53,840 nucleotides of DNA from WSXY01 sp038325105 (GCA_038325105.1 JBBQIR010000006.1:1-53840); one strand, 5' to 3'; positions 31,290 to 39,481 are shown, counted from the stretch's first letter. The notes: generated by a model from the letters alone, not told the origin. A program made the numbers and translations.

Positions 31290-31334
31290 TTGGGGACTGT
31301 TTAATCCGACGTGCAAATGGAGGTGAGCGGTCTA

Positions 31335-31481
31335 GTGGCTGCCAAAGAGGGATACTGCGTGAAGTGCAAGGCCAAGCGTGAGATCAAGGACGCCAAGGAT
31401 ATCGTCATGAAGAACGGCCGTCCGGCGACCCAGGGTCTGTGCCCTGAGTGCGGGACCAAGATCTTCAAGATCGGCAAGTAA
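31335..31481 (+). CDS. DUF5679 zinc-ribbon mini-protein
   Basis: The protein has 48 residues. EGYCVKCKAKREIKDAKDIV is followed by MKNGRPATQGLCPECGTKIF KIGK; the two C-x2-C pairs would bind one zinc. This is the DUF5679 pattern, a short family widespread in Actinobacteria, Chloroflexi and archaea. The GTG at 31335 follows GGAGGTGAG at suitable spacing; an in-frame ATG at 31317 is possible but would place the SD inside the gene. It ends 29 bases before a terminator. Its role is unknown. Confidence 0.85.
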   Translation: MAAKEGYCVKCKAKREIKDAKDIVMKNGRPATQGLCPECGTKIFKIGK

Positions 31482-31510
31482 CTTCACTGCAGTTCGATAG
31501 CGTGTAGCAC

Positions 31511-31540
31511 GGGCACCGCACCCCAACGGGAGCGGTGCCC
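31511..31540 (+). terminator. Terminator after DUF5679 gene
   Basis: GGGCACCGC and GCGGTGCCC are perfect 9-base arms with a 12-base loop, followed by GTTCGATTT. It separates this gene from the potassium uptake operon. Confidence 0.7.
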
Positions 31541-31590
31541 GTTCGATTTGCCACGCACGATCCTCGTGGCGGAAGCGCGAAAATGCAGTA

Positions 31591-31619
31591 TTGACGACTC
31601 CATGTCGCAGGACTACGGT
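31591..31619 (+). promoter_or_regulatory. Promoter of the trk operon
   Basis: TTGACG (31591-31596), 17-base spacer, TACGGT (31614-31619), about 60 bases before the trkA start. The -10 box is weak at two positions. Confidence 0.55.
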
Positions 31620-31680
31620 GCAGGAATGCCTGAACGAGGTCAGGGTTCAGAACTGTTTTGAGGACTGGGGGTCGTGCGCA

Positions 31681-32322
31681 GTGAATATCGTCGTCGTCGG
31701 CTGCGGCAGAGTCGGTTCGCAGCTCGCTACGCTCCTCTCGGTGGAAGGCCATAACGTTGTCGTGATCGACCGCGACGAAAACGCATTCCGCCGCCTCGGA
31801 AGCACCTTCAACGGCGTGACCATCAAGGGCCTTGGTTTCGACGAGGAAGTGCTCGAGGAAGCCGGTCTGCGCGACGCGGATGCGTTCGCGGCCGTCACCA
31901 ACCTCGACAACACCAACCTTATGGCGGCCGAGGTCGCGCGCAAACTCTTCGGCGTGAAGCACGTGGTCGCGCGGCTCTACAACCCCGTACGCGAGCGCAC
32001 GTACCAGCAGCTCAATCTCGACTACGTCTGCGGAACGACCCTTGTGGCCGAGTCGCTCATGGAGAAGATCAAGTCAGGTCACGGACACCACCTGAGCACT
32101 GTCGGTGATGTTGAAGTCATCGAGTTTAAGTGCTCGGACGCCGTGAGCGGCAAGCACGTGCGAGATATCGAAATCGACAGGGGGTTCCGTATCGCGGCTG
32201 TGCTTCGCGGTTCGTCCACCTTCATTCCCAAAGACGACACCATTCTTGAGTCGGGCGACATTCTCGTCGCGGCAGTCAAGGACGAGATGTACTCAAAGGT
32301 CGCTCGCTACATAGAGGAGTAG
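31681..32322 (+). CDS. trkA: TrkA family potassium channel regulator (first copy)
   Basis: The protein has 213 residues. The Rossmann fold starts NIVVVGCGRVGSQLATLLSV with GxGxxG, the acidic end of strand 2 is VIDRDE, and TKRNLDNTNLM-like TNLDNTNLMAAEVARKLFGV follows. The C-terminal part (DVEVIEFKCSDAVSGKHVRD) is the TrkA-C (RCK_C) domain. It should form the cytoplasmic gating ring of a TrkH/KtrB potassium transporter and bind NAD(H) or ATP/ADP. The GTG at 31681 fits the start of strand 1. Confidence 0.93.
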   Translation: MNIVVVGCGRVGSQLATLLSVEGHNVVVIDRDENAFRRLGSTFNGVTIKGLGFDEEVLEEAGLRDADAFAAVTNLDNTNLMAAEVARKLFGVKHVVARLYNPVRERTYQQLNLDYVCGTTLVAESLMEKIKSGHGHHLSTVGDVEVIEFKCSDAVSGKHVRDIEIDRGFRIAAVLRGSSTFIPKDDTILESGDILVAAVKDEMYSKVARYIEE

Positions 32323-32324
32323 TC

Positions 32325-32990
32325 ATGTACGTCGTGATCAATGGCGGCGGCAAAGTCGCCAGTTACCTTGCGCGCACGCTTCTCGAGCGGAACCACACGG
32401 TCGCGCTCATCGAGAAGCGCGAGGCGGTCGTGGACAAGCTCTCCTCGGAATTGCCGGGCAATCCGCTCATCATCCAGGGCGACGGCTGCGATGCCTCGTA
32501 CCAAGAGGATGCCGGAGTCGGCCGCGCAGACGTCTTCGTGGCCGCGACCGGTGACGATGACGACAACCTCGTCTCCTGCCAGTTGGCCAAGACCGCGTTC
32601 GGCGTGCCGCGTGCCGTCTCGCGCGTGAACAACCCGAAGAACGAGCGCATCTTCAACGCGCTTGGCATCGAGGCGATCTCGTCCACCACGATCATCTCCC
32701 GCATGATCGAGGAAGAGACCACAATCGGCGACATTCGCACGCTCATCAGCCTCAGGCGCGGCAACATGGCGATTGTTGAGATCGAGCTGCCGATCGACCG
32801 TTGCGTGGTGTGCGGCAAGAAGGTCGCCGAACTCAAGCTGCCCGTCGACTGCATCCTGGTCGCCCTCGTTCGCGACGAAGACGTCGTGACCGTGCATGGA
32901 GACACTGAACTCGCCCCGGGCGATGTGGTCATCGCCTTCACGAAGGTAGAGCATGAGGCGAAGCTCAAGAAGGCTCTGACGGGGGCATAG
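32325..32990 (+). CDS. trkA: TrkA family potassium channel regulator (second copy)
   Basis: The protein has 221 residues. YVVINGGGKVASYLARTLLE is the nucleotide-binding start (GGGKVA rather than GxGRVG), followed by ALIEKRE, GDGCDASYQEDAGVGRADVF and VNNPKNERIFNALG. The C-terminal RCK_C domain carries CVVCGKKVAEL, a C-x2-C that is unusual here. It lies two bases after the first trkA, so the two probably form a heteromeric ring. Two adjacent TrkA proteins are known in several Gram-positive bacteria, as an alternative to one TrkA with duplicated halves. Confidence 0.92.
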   Translation: MYVVINGGGKVASYLARTLLERNHTVALIEKREAVVDKLSSELPGNPLIIQGDGCDASYQEDAGVGRADVFVAATGDDDDNLVSCQLAKTAFGVPRAVSRVNNPKNERIFNALGIEAISSTTIISRMIEEETTIGDIRTLISLRRGNMAIVEIELPIDRCVVCGKKVAELKLPVDCILVALVRDEDVVTVHGDTELAPGDVVIAFTKVEHEAKLKKALTGA

Positions 32991-32993
32991 GAC

Positions 32994-33146
32994 ATGACCC
33001 CGAGAGAATCCGGCTTCCGCGCGCTGCTGCGCCGGGAGAAGTGGCCGCAGTATGTGGGCGGGATGCTCACTGAGACCGCGTTCATCTTGGTGCTGACGGC
33101 GATTGCATTCGTACTGGCAGTTGTCGCACAGGCGGTCGTTCGATGA
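32994..33146 (+). CDS. Small single-helix membrane protein in the trk operon
   Basis: The protein has 50 residues. A cytoplasmic basic start (MTPRESGFRALLRREKWPQY VGG) is followed by one helix, LTETAFILVLTAIAFVLAVV. The stop overlaps the trkH start as ATGA, and the start is three bases after the second trkA. It is too short for the usual gene finders. Conserved placement between regulator and channel suggests a subunit or regulator of TrkH; this is inference. Confidence 0.75.
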   Translation: MTPRESGFRALLRREKWPQYVGGMLTETAFILVLTAIAFVLAVVAQAVVR

Positions 33147-34648
33147 TTCTCCGACCACGCAAAGAAGACCACCTCGTCATCGGCAAGTACACCGGCAAGG
33201 TCGTCACGGGTGTCGGCCTGCTGATGATCGTTCCGCTGCTGGTTTCCGCGTTCTTCGGTGAATGGGACACTGTCGTCGATTTCGTGATCGGCATCTCTGC
33301 GTGTCTTGTCTTCGGCTTCGGCACGCAGTTACTCTGCCGTACTGAGCGCGACCTCAACTGGAGCCACGGACTCGTCGTTGCTTCCGGCTCGTGGGGCGTC
33401 GCCACCATTCTCGGTGCGCTTCCGCACTTCTTATCGGGTCACGAGGGCTCGTACCTCGACGCGATGTTCGACGTGATGAGCGGGTACACGACGACCGGCC
33501 TCTACTTGCTGCAGGACCTCGACCACATCTCCATGGGTCTCAACATGTGGCGTCACTTGCTCACCTACGCGGGCGGCCAGGGAATCGTCGTCATCGCCCT
33601 CACTTTCTTGTTCAAGGGAACGGCGGGCGCTTACAAGGTGTACGTCGGCGAGGGCAAGGACGAGCGGCTTCTCCCGAACGTCGTACAGACCGCGCAGGCC
33701 ATCTGGCTCGTGTCCCTCACATGGCTTATCGTCGGGACGCTCGCGCTCTTCGTGACCGGCTGGTCGCTCGGGCAGGAGCCGGTGCGCGCGTTCTTCCACG
33801 CGATGTGGGTCTTCATGGGCGCGTGGTCGACCGGTGGCTTCGCGCCGCAGTCGTACAACACGTTCTGGTTCCACTCGCTCACCTTCGAGACGATCAGCAT
33901 CGTCATCATGATCGCCGGGTCGTTCAACTTTGCGCTTCACTGGGCGCTTTGGACGGGCAAGCGCAAGGAAGTCATCCGCAACGTCGAGACCATCTCGTTC
34001 GCGGTGACACTGTCGGTCACCACGCTGATCGCCACCTTCGCGCTCGCGAAAGCGGGTGTCTACCCGGATGCGATGACGCTCTTCCGTAAAGTGTTCTACC
34101 AACTCGCGTCCGGACACACGACAACCGGCTTCTCGACGATCTATGCGCGGGCGTTCGTGACGCAGTGGGGCCCGATCGGTCTCATCGCCACCACGATTGC
34201 GATGGCGATCGGTGCCTCGGCATGCTCGACCGGCGGCGGCATCAAAGGCATCCGCATCGGCGTCATGACCAAGGCGTTCTTCCAGGACGTCCGCAGAATA
34301 CTCTCTCCCGAGTCTGCGGTCGTGCGCGCCAAGTACCACCACATTCGCGACGTCATGCTCGACGACGGGATCGTCCGGACATCGATGACCATCACCATCG
34401 CGTACATCACGCTCTACGGTCTTACCGCCGTGGTTGGCGCACTCTACGGGTACGACTTCCTGCAAGCTGCGTTTGAGGGAGTCTCCGCGGTATCGAACAC
34501 AGGACTGTCATGCGGCGTCACCTCTCCCGCCATGCCGTCGCTTATGAAGGTGCTGTACATCGTTGGGATGTGGCTCGGGCGGCTCGAGTTCATGTCGGTC
34601 TTCGCGCTCGTCGGCTACGGAGTCGCAATTATCAGGGGACGCCGATGA
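33143..34648 (+). CDS. trkH: TrkH/KtrB family potassium uptake channel
   Basis: The protein has 501 residues, full length. Four pore-loop repeats typical of the family are present, e.g. MFDVMSGYTTTGL, WVFMGAWSTGGFA, LASGHTTTGFSTI and GVSAVSNTGLSCG, where the conserved Gly of each selectivity loop is visible. Around ten helices flank them. With the two TrkA proteins and the small membrane protein it forms a potassium uptake system. The ATG overlaps the small upstream gene. Confidence 0.95.
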   Translation: MILRPRKEDHLVIGKYTGKVVTGVGLLMIVPLLVSAFFGEWDTVVDFVIGISACLVFGFGTQLLCRTERDLNWSHGLVVASGSWGVATILGALPHFLSGHEGSYLDAMFDVMSGYTTTGLYLLQDLDHISMGLNMWRHLLTYAGGQGIVVIALTFLFKGTAGAYKVYVGEGKDERLLPNVVQTAQAIWLVSLTWLIVGTLALFVTGWSLGQEPVRAFFHAMWVFMGAWSTGGFAPQSYNTFWFHSLTFETISIVIMIAGSFNFALHWALWTGKRKEVIRNVETISFAVTLSVTTLIATFALAKAGVYPDAMTLFRKVFYQLASGHTTTGFSTIYARAFVTQWGPIGLIATTIAMAIGASACSTGGGIKGIRIGVMTKAFFQDVRRILSPESAVVRAKYHHIRDVMLDDGIVRTSMTITIAYITLYGLTAVVGALYGYDFLQAAFEGVSAVSNTGLSCGVTSPAMPSLMKVLYIVGMWLGRLEFMSVFALVGYGVAIIRGRR

Positions 34649-35238
34649 ATAGGAGAACGCTCGCGCTCCTCGGGCTCGTTGTAGCGCTCACGGCGGCGCT
34701 CCTCGGCGGTGGTTGCATGCCTCAGGCGGGGAACCCACAGAAGAGTCCGAACGAGGCGTCGAGCGGCACGCTCGTCGAGTCGCCGAAGAAGTACGACGGG
34801 ACGTCTGTCACGTTCGAAGGCGAGGCGATCGGCGAGGTCATGGTTCGCGGCGACATGGCGTGGATCCACGTGAACGACGACGCATACTACCTCGAGAACG
34901 TCGAGGAGGGTGCCGCGCTTGGCGGCTACAACTCGGGTATGGCAATCTGGTTACCTGCGGAGGAAGCCGCAAAGATCACGCTGGTTGGCGATTATAAGCA
35001 TGAGGGCGATGTCGTGAAGATCGAGGGTGTGTTCAACGCCGCATGTGCGGAGCATGGCGGCGACCTGGACATCCATGCGACGAGCCTCTCGATCGTCAGC
35101 GAGGGGCGGTCTGCGGTTGACCCCGTCAAGGTCGTGAAACTCCTGTGGGCGATTGGACTGGCGTTCCTCGCCTGGGTGCTGTGGTTCACGAACCGGAAAT
35201 GGGACGACTGGGGCATCGGAAGCACCACGTCCCGGTAG
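34645..35238 (+). CDS. Lipoprotein with C-terminal membrane helix
   Basis: The protein has 197 residues. The signal helix ends in the lipobox LGGGC (residues 20-24). The middle part, with SPKKYDGTSVTFEGEAIGEV and DMAWIHVNDDAYYLENVE, then VKIEGVFNAACAEHGGD, has an OB-like beta pattern as in the DUF4131/cytochrome-type domains. A C-terminal helix, LLWAIGLAFLAWVLWFTNR, then spans the membrane again. It is translationally coupled to trkH. A role in K+ transport is not evident. Confidence 0.75.
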   Translation: MNRRTLALLGLVVALTAALLGGGCMPQAGNPQKSPNEASSGTLVESPKKYDGTSVTFEGEAIGEVMVRGDMAWIHVNDDAYYLENVEEGAALGGYNSGMAIWLPAEEAAKITLVGDYKHEGDVVKIEGVFNAACAEHGGDLDIHATSLSIVSEGRSAVDPVKVVKLLWAIGLAFLAWVLWFTNRKWDDWGIGSTTSR

Positions 35239-35243
35239 GGGAT

Positions 35244-35272
35244 TTGCCCGGCTTGAAGCCCTGCCATACAAT
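35244..35272 (+). promoter_or_regulatory. Promoter of tRNA-Gly
   Basis: TTGCCC (35244-35249), 17-base spacer, TACAAT (35267-35272), ending 14 bases before the tRNA. Confidence 0.6.
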
Positions 35273-35286
35273 ACGCGTCACGCGAT

Positions 35287-35362
35287 GCGGGTGTAGCTCA
35301 GTTGGTAGAGCGACAGCTTCCCAAGCTGTAGGTCGCGGGTTCGAGACCCGTCACCCGCTCCA
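35287..35362 (+). tRNA. tRNA-Gly (anticodon CCC)
   Basis: The 76-base cloverleaf has acceptor stem GCGGGTG/CACCCGC, D arm with GTTGGTAG, anticodon stem ACAGC/GCTGT around TTCCCAA (anticodon CCC, reading GGG), T arm GCGGG-TTCGAGA-CCCGT and encoded CCA end. The discriminator base is T, as in bacterial tRNA-Gly. Confidence 0.96.
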
Positions 35363-35373
35363 TACGTTATGAC

Positions 35374-35398
35374 CGAAGGCCGCCGCTGGCGGCCTTCG
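35374..35398 (+). terminator. Terminator after tRNA-Gly
   Basis: CGAAGGCCGCC and GGCGGCCTTCG are perfect 11-base arms with a three-base GCT loop, followed by TGGTTCC. It lies 11 bases after the CCA. Confidence 0.8.
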
Positions 35399-35536
35399 TG
35401 GTTCCGCCCGTCGGGTGGCATTCCGTTCGTCAGGAACGTACTTCACACTGCCCAATTGCGTGCGATAGACTATCGAACATAGGTTCGTATCCGCTGCCCC
35501 TCAACTCCCCGGCGGACGATTGTAGGGAGGTCCGTC

Positions 35537-36448
35537 ATGGGGCGGCGTTCGCTTTTCTGGCTCGTGGTACTCACTTCAGTCCTCTGGGGCGCATCGGCGG
35601 CAACAGCGTCGACAGCCCTCAGCCCGCCGGTTTCCGGGGGTGTCGCTCTCGGTTTCGGAGCGGCGTACGAATCTGGCGGCAAGCGCGTCACGCATCGAGG
35701 GCTCGATCTCGAGGGATCCGCAGGCGAGACGGTTCGCGCCGCGTGCGACGGCGTGATCACCTTTGCGGGTGAGGTGCCCGCTGAGGGTGGAGGCAGGGCA
35801 TTCGCGGTCACGATTCGCTCGGCGGACGGGCTGCTCGTGTGCGTCTCGCCGCTTGCCACGACCAGCGCGCGCAAGGGTGCGACCGTCGCGGCGGGTGATC
35901 CGCTCGGTCAACTTGCGGAGTCCGGTGACGCCTCCTGGAGCGACACTCACGTGCACCTAAGCGCGCGCGACGGCGACACGTATGTCGAGCCGACGTTAGC
36001 CGCGGTGCAGGTGAGCGACCCAGGCGGGGGAGCGCCTGCCATCACAAGTCCGCCCGGCAACGGGGGATCGACAGGCGGAGGCACCGAGGTGATCCCCGGC
36101 GCGTCGGCTGTCGGCGGGAGTTCCGGGGCTGCGGCAATGCCGTCTGTCTCGCTGTCGGCGCCTGCCACGATTCGCGCATCGGTGCTCCCGGTGGATGCCA
36201 CCCGGATCAGGGCGGCGTACTCGGACAGCATCGGTGTGCTGCGATCGTCCGGGCGGGGACGCCTTGCCAGGTTCGTTGGAGAGCCGGGCCTGGCCGACAT
36301 GCTCGAGCACCCGTCTGCGATCGTCGTGCAGCCAGGCACTGCGCCGGTCAACGCCGTCCTGGCGGCGCTCGCCGGTGCGCTCGGACTGGCGATTGTGCGA
36401 CAACGTACCGCATGCGCGATCAAGCGTGTCGCGAGGCGTTTCGAATAG
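35537..36448 (+). CDS. M23-like peptidase domain protein
   Basis: The protein has 303 residues. A signal segment (LFWLVVLTSVLWGASAATAS) leads into an M23 (LytM) fold: THRGLDLEGSAGETVRAACD GVITFAG, with His in THRGLD and HVHLSARDGD near residue 140 as remaining zinc and catalytic motif. The usual G-H-x-D is reduced, so activity is unsure. A Gly/Ser-rich linker (PPGNGGSTGGG) is followed by a soluble region and a final helix LAALAGALGLAIVRQ with a basic tail, so it is membrane-anchored at the C-terminus. SD GGAGG precedes the ATG. It may act on cell wall. Confidence 0.8.
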   Translation: MGRRSLFWLVVLTSVLWGASAATASTALSPPVSGGVALGFGAAYESGGKRVTHRGLDLEGSAGETVRAACDGVITFAGEVPAEGGGRAFAVTIRSADGLLVCVSPLATTSARKGATVAAGDPLGQLAESGDASWSDTHVHLSARDGDTYVEPTLAAVQVSDPGGGAPAITSPPGNGGSTGGGTEVIPGASAVGGSSGAAAMPSVSLSAPATIRASVLPVDATRIRAAYSDSIGVLRSSGRGRLARFVGEPGLADMLEHPSAIVVQPGTAPVNAVLAALAGALGLAIVRQRTACAIKRVARRFE

Positions 36449-36486
36449 GGGGAGATCGCACATGTCAGAGGCCGGGGTTACATCGT

Positions 36487-36515
36487 TTGTGGACGCGGTT
36501 GGTCTCTGGTACACT
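36487..36515 (+). promoter_or_regulatory. Promoter of rpsF operon
   Basis: TTGTGG (36487-36492), 17-base spacer, TACACT (36510-36515), 73 bases before the rpsF start. Confidence 0.6.
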
Positions 36516-36533
36516 GCGAAGGCTTCATTTCCT

Positions 36534-36562
36534 GCTCCGGGCAAATGCCTTCGTCCCGGGGC
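36534..36562 (+). promoter_or_regulatory. Leader hairpin of rpsF, possible S6:S18 autoregulatory site
   Basis: GCTCCGGG pairs with CCCGGGGC (one G-U) around a 13-base loop, just before GCCGCTG and the SD. In many bacteria the rpsF leader folds into a hairpin bound by S6:S18. Homology to that motif is only suggested here. Confidence 0.35.
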
Positions 36563-36588
36563 CGCTGTAGCCCAAGGGAGGTGAACAA

Positions 36589-36882
36589 TTGAAGGCTTAC
36601 GAACTTATGCTCGTCATGAACCCCTCCCTCGACGATGAGGCGCGGGAATCCGTCCTTGAGAAAACACGGGGCGTGATTACCGCTGATGGGGGTGTCGTTG
36701 ACTCCGAAGATGCGTGGGGTAAGCGCCGTCTTGCTTTTGAGATCGACAAGCAGACCGACGGTGACTATCTCGTAGTCATGTTCCACGCGACCACCGCCGC
36801 TATCGCCGAGTTGGACCGCGTCCTGCACATCACTGACCCGGTCATCCGTTTCATGATTCTCCGTCGCGACGACCTTGTCTAA
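36589..36882 (+). CDS. rpsF: 30S ribosomal protein S6
   Basis: The protein has 97 residues, normal length. KAYELMLVMNPSLDDEARES VLEK and the WGKRRLAFEIDKQTDGDYLV VMFHAT block identify S6. It forms the S6:S18 pair on the 30S platform. The TTG start at 36589 is preceded by GGAGGTGA. It begins the conserved rpsF-ssb-rpsR group. Confidence 0.96.
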   Translation: MKAYELMLVMNPSLDDEARESVLEKTRGVITADGGVVDSEDAWGKRRLAFEIDKQTDGDYLVVMFHATTAAIAELDRVLHITDPVIRFMILRRDDLV

Positions 36883-36939
36883 GGCATCGTACGGAGAGAC
36901 GGACTTACTCGCGGCTTTGCCGCACAAGAGGTGGAGAAC

Positions 36940-37359
36940 ATGAGCATCAACAAAGTCATCATCACTGGTAACCTGACGCGCGACCCGGAACTCCGTTCGA
37001 CGGCTTCGGGCATGAACGTGCTCAAGATCGGCGTGGCGGTCAACGACCGTCGCAAGAATCAGAGCACGGGCGAGTGGGAGGAAGTCCCCAACTTCGTTGA
37101 CGTCACGGTGTTCGGCAATCGTGCCGAGCCGCTTTCCCGATTCCTGAGCAAGGGTGCCAAGGTAGCGATCGAGGGCAAACTGCGCTGGAGCCAGTGGGAG
37201 AACCCCCAGGGTGAGAAGCGCTCGAAGCTCGAAGTCGTTGCCGACGAGATCGAATTCATGACCTCGCGCGAAGGTGGATCCGGCGGTGGCAGCTACACGC
37301 CCCCGGTTGACTCACCCGCGTCCGGCCCCGATCTCGGTGGCGAAGAAATCCCGTTCTAG
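36940..37359 (+). CDS. ssb: Single-stranded DNA-binding protein
   Basis: The protein has 139 residues. SINKVIITGNLTRDPELRST opens the OB fold, then VNDRRKNQSTGEWEEVPNFV DVTVFG and KLRWSQWENPQGEKRSKLEV. The tail (GGGSYTPPVDSPASGPDLGG EEIPF) is short and ends with EEIPF, close to the D-D-I-P-F end that recruits repair and replication proteins. I chose ATG 36940 over GTG 36931, since it starts at the conserved first residues and has SD GAGGTGGAG. It sits between rpsF and rpsR as in most bacteria. Confidence 0.96.
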   Translation: MSINKVIITGNLTRDPELRSTASGMNVLKIGVAVNDRRKNQSTGEWEEVPNFVDVTVFGNRAEPLSRFLSKGAKVAIEGKLRWSQWENPQGEKRSKLEVVADEIEFMTSREGGSGGGSYTPPVDSPASGPDLGGEEIPF

Positions 37360-37442
37360 GAAACGTGACCGAGTTCCGGCGGGTCCCTCCCGTCGGCTAC
37401 TCGTCAGATCGGCCCCTGTGGCCCCGAAAGGAGGTAGACAAC

Positions 37443-37709
37443 GTGAGTGATTACGCCCGTAAGCCGAAGCGCAAGTATTGCGCTTTCTGCAAGGATCACG
37501 TTGAGTACATCGACTACAAAGATGTCAACACCGTGCGCAAGTACATGACCGACCGTGGCAAGATCAAGCCCCGGCGCGTGTCCGGTAACTGCGCCCAGCA
37601 CCAGCACCGCCTGGCTATCGCGATCAAGCGTGCCCGCGAGATGGCGCTTGTTCCGTATGCCGTGCCGGTTGTGAGCGGAAAGGTCGATGGTAGGGCCCGT
37701 CGCGGATAA
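37443..37709 (+). CDS. rpsR: 30S ribosomal protein S18 (zinc-type)
   Basis: The protein has 88 residues. YCAFCKDHVEYIDYKDVNTV and GKIKPRRVSGNCAQHQHRLA with IKRAREMALVPY are the S18 blocks. The Cys pair CAFC and the NCAQHQH residues give the zinc-binding form. The GTG at 37443 has SD GGAGGTAG. Its end overlaps the next gene by 23 bases. Confidence 0.96.
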   Translation: MSDYARKPKRKYCAFCKDHVEYIDYKDVNTVRKYMTDRGKIKPRRVSGNCAQHQHRLAIAIKRAREMALVPYAVPVVSGKVDGRARRG

Positions 37710-38718
37710 CCTCCGCCACCCGGTCGCTCCCGGCAGCTTTCTGACTGCAGCGGCAGTCAGCCTGTTCGGTGCGTTCGTGGCTCTCGGCGTGCCGTTCATC
37801 GGCGTTCCGATTGCTGCTGCCGGACTCGCATGGCTATGGTTCCGCGGGATGAGAGTCCAGGCGGTCATCATCGCAGTCGGGTGCGGAGCGGCAACGTTTG
37901 TGTCAGACCTTGCGGGACCGATCTACGTCACGTTGTGGCTGCTCTTTGCGGGACCCCTGACGGCAGCAATGCTGCGCAGGCGCTCGTTGACAAGCGTTGT
38001 GCTCGTGGTGACGCTCCTGATGGCCGGCGTGTGGGTTGGCCTGCTGACAGGCGCGGCTGCATCCGAGGGCAAGAACGTACAGAGCTTCATGGAATCGCTC
38101 GTGTCGACCGCGACCAAACCTGCGCTTAGTCAGGTTGTCGGGACCGATCAGGGCGCCGTGGAAACCCGGAAGCAGATCGATGCCATGGCCGTGTCATTCA
38201 GTCGAATGTGGCCGGCGGCATTCATCATCGTGAGTTTCATGACGGCCCTGCTCTCCGTGGTGGCTGTTGCAGCGGTTGCGAAGAAAGCTGACGTGACCGT
38301 AAACGGCCCGCCATCGTTGCCGGAACTGGATCTGAACCCCCACGTCGTGTGGCCGCTCATCGTCGGAGGCGCACTGATCGCCGCCGACAAGTTCCTCGGC
38401 AATTGGAACGGCGGTGTTCTCGGTATCGTTGGCGAGAATGTTGTCAGCGTGATCCGGTGGGTGTTGTTCGTGCAGGGTGTTGCGGTGTTTGCGGGACTGT
38501 ACAAACGGGCGGGATTCTCCCGGCTGTCGAGGTCGCTCGGCTACGTGCTTCTCGGTGTTACCGAGTTGCTCCTGCCGCTCGTGAGCCTTGCGGGTCTCGT
38601 GGACATATTCGTGAACGTGCGCAAGTTGCCGCGAAGCGGGGTGGTCGGACCGACCGCCGCTACCGGACCCGGCAGTAGTTCTGAGTCGCCCGGGGGCCGA
38701 GGTCCCTGGCACGACTGA
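37687..38718 (+). CDS. DUF2232 family membrane protein
   Basis: The protein has 343 residues with seven to eight helices, beginning SFLTAAAVSLFGAFVALGVP FIG and LAWLWFRGMRVQAVIIAVGC. It carries the DUF2232 features: MRRRSLTSVVLVVTLLMAGV and ATKPALSQVVGT, then RMWPAAFIIVSFMTALLSVV and PELDLNPHVVWPLIVGGALI. The C-terminal tail is Pro/Gly/Ser-rich. Genes of this family commonly sit next to rpsR/rplI and dnaB; the function is unknown. It overlaps rpsR. Confidence 0.88.
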   Translation: MVGPVADNLRHPVAPGSFLTAAAVSLFGAFVALGVPFIGVPIAAAGLAWLWFRGMRVQAVIIAVGCGAATFVSDLAGPIYVTLWLLFAGPLTAAMLRRRSLTSVVLVVTLLMAGVWVGLLTGAAASEGKNVQSFMESLVSTATKPALSQVVGTDQGAVETRKQIDAMAVSFSRMWPAAFIIVSFMTALLSVVAVAAVAKKADVTVNGPPSLPELDLNPHVVWPLIVGGALIAADKFLGNWNGGVLGIVGENVVSVIRWVLFVQGVAVFAGLYKRAGFSRLSRSLGYVLLGVTELLLPLVSLAGLVDIFVNVRKLPRSGVVGPTAATGPGSSSESPGGRGPWHD

Positions 38719-38823
38719 TAGAGGAAGAAGCGTGTGGCGCGTCCGCGCCGCACGGACTAGAGTGGATACATGCCGCTCCGTCCGGCCGAGGGCCGAGGCG
38801 AGCGGCAAGATCGAGGAGAGACA

Positions 38824-39441
38824 ATGAAGGTCATTCTGCTTACCGACGTGAAGGGTCGGGGCAATGAAGGAGATGTGATCGAGGTCGCTCGTGGCTTCGG
38901 TGTCAACTACCTTCTCCCCCGAAAAATGGCCACCGAGGCCACGCCCGGCAACATCAAGCAGCTCGAGGCGCGCATGCACAACATCCGCAAGCGCGAAATC
39001 GGGCGACACGCCGACGCTGAGACGCTTGCGGCAACGGTCAACGGCACGAAGCTCATCCTGGAGGCGAAGGCCGGCGACACCGGCAAGCTCTTCGGCTCGA
39101 TCACGGCCGGGGCAGTCGCCGCGGCGCTCGCCGCGCAGATCGGCGTCGATATCGACCGCCGCAAGATCGGCGTGCACGGTCACATCAAGACTCTGGGCGA
39201 CTTCCCGGTCACCATCAGCCTCTATCAGGATGTTGCTGCCGAGATCGTCGTGTCCGTCGTTCGCGAAGGCGGAGCCGCTGAGGCTGCCGCCGCTGCAGCC
39301 GCCCCCGTTGCCGAGGAGACCGCCGTGGTCACCGAGGTAGTCGAGGACGAGACCGTTGTGGTTGAGGACGTCGTTGAAGCTGACGAGGCCACCGAATCCG
39401 ATGACGCCGAGGGCGTCGAAGATGAGGCCGGAGCCGAATAG
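38824..39441 (+). CDS. rplI: 50S ribosomal protein L9 with acidic C-terminal extension
   Basis: The protein has 205 residues; ordinary L9 has about 150. MKVILLTDVKGRGNEGDVIE VARGFGVNYLLPRKMA is the N-terminal L9 domain. A helical spacer follows, then the C-domain GKLFGSITAGAVAAALAAQI, DRRKIGVHGHIKTLGDFPVT. After about residue 148 a tail rich in Ala, Glu, Val and Asp (AAAPVAEETAVVTEVVEDET and so on) extends about 55 residues. The ATG 38824 has SD GAGGAGA. The acidic tail is outside the usual L9 boundaries and unexplained. Confidence 0.93.
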   Translation: MKVILLTDVKGRGNEGDVIEVARGFGVNYLLPRKMATEATPGNIKQLEARMHNIRKREIGRHADAETLAATVNGTKLILEAKAGDTGKLFGSITAGAVAAALAAQIGVDIDRRKIGVHGHIKTLGDFPVTISLYQDVAAEIVVSVVREGGAAEAAAAAAAPVAEETAVVTEVVEDETVVVEDVVEADEATESDDAEGVEDEAGAE

Positions 39442-39460
39442 TACCGCTCGGGCACGCGCG

Positions 39461-39481
39461 GGCGCCCCGAAAGGGGGCGCC
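39461..39481 (+). terminator. Hairpin between rplI and dnaB
   Basis: GGCGCCCC and GGGGCGCC are perfect 8-base arms with a five-base loop. There is no T-run, so termination is uncertain; it could also be an RNA processing site. Confidence 0.45.
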
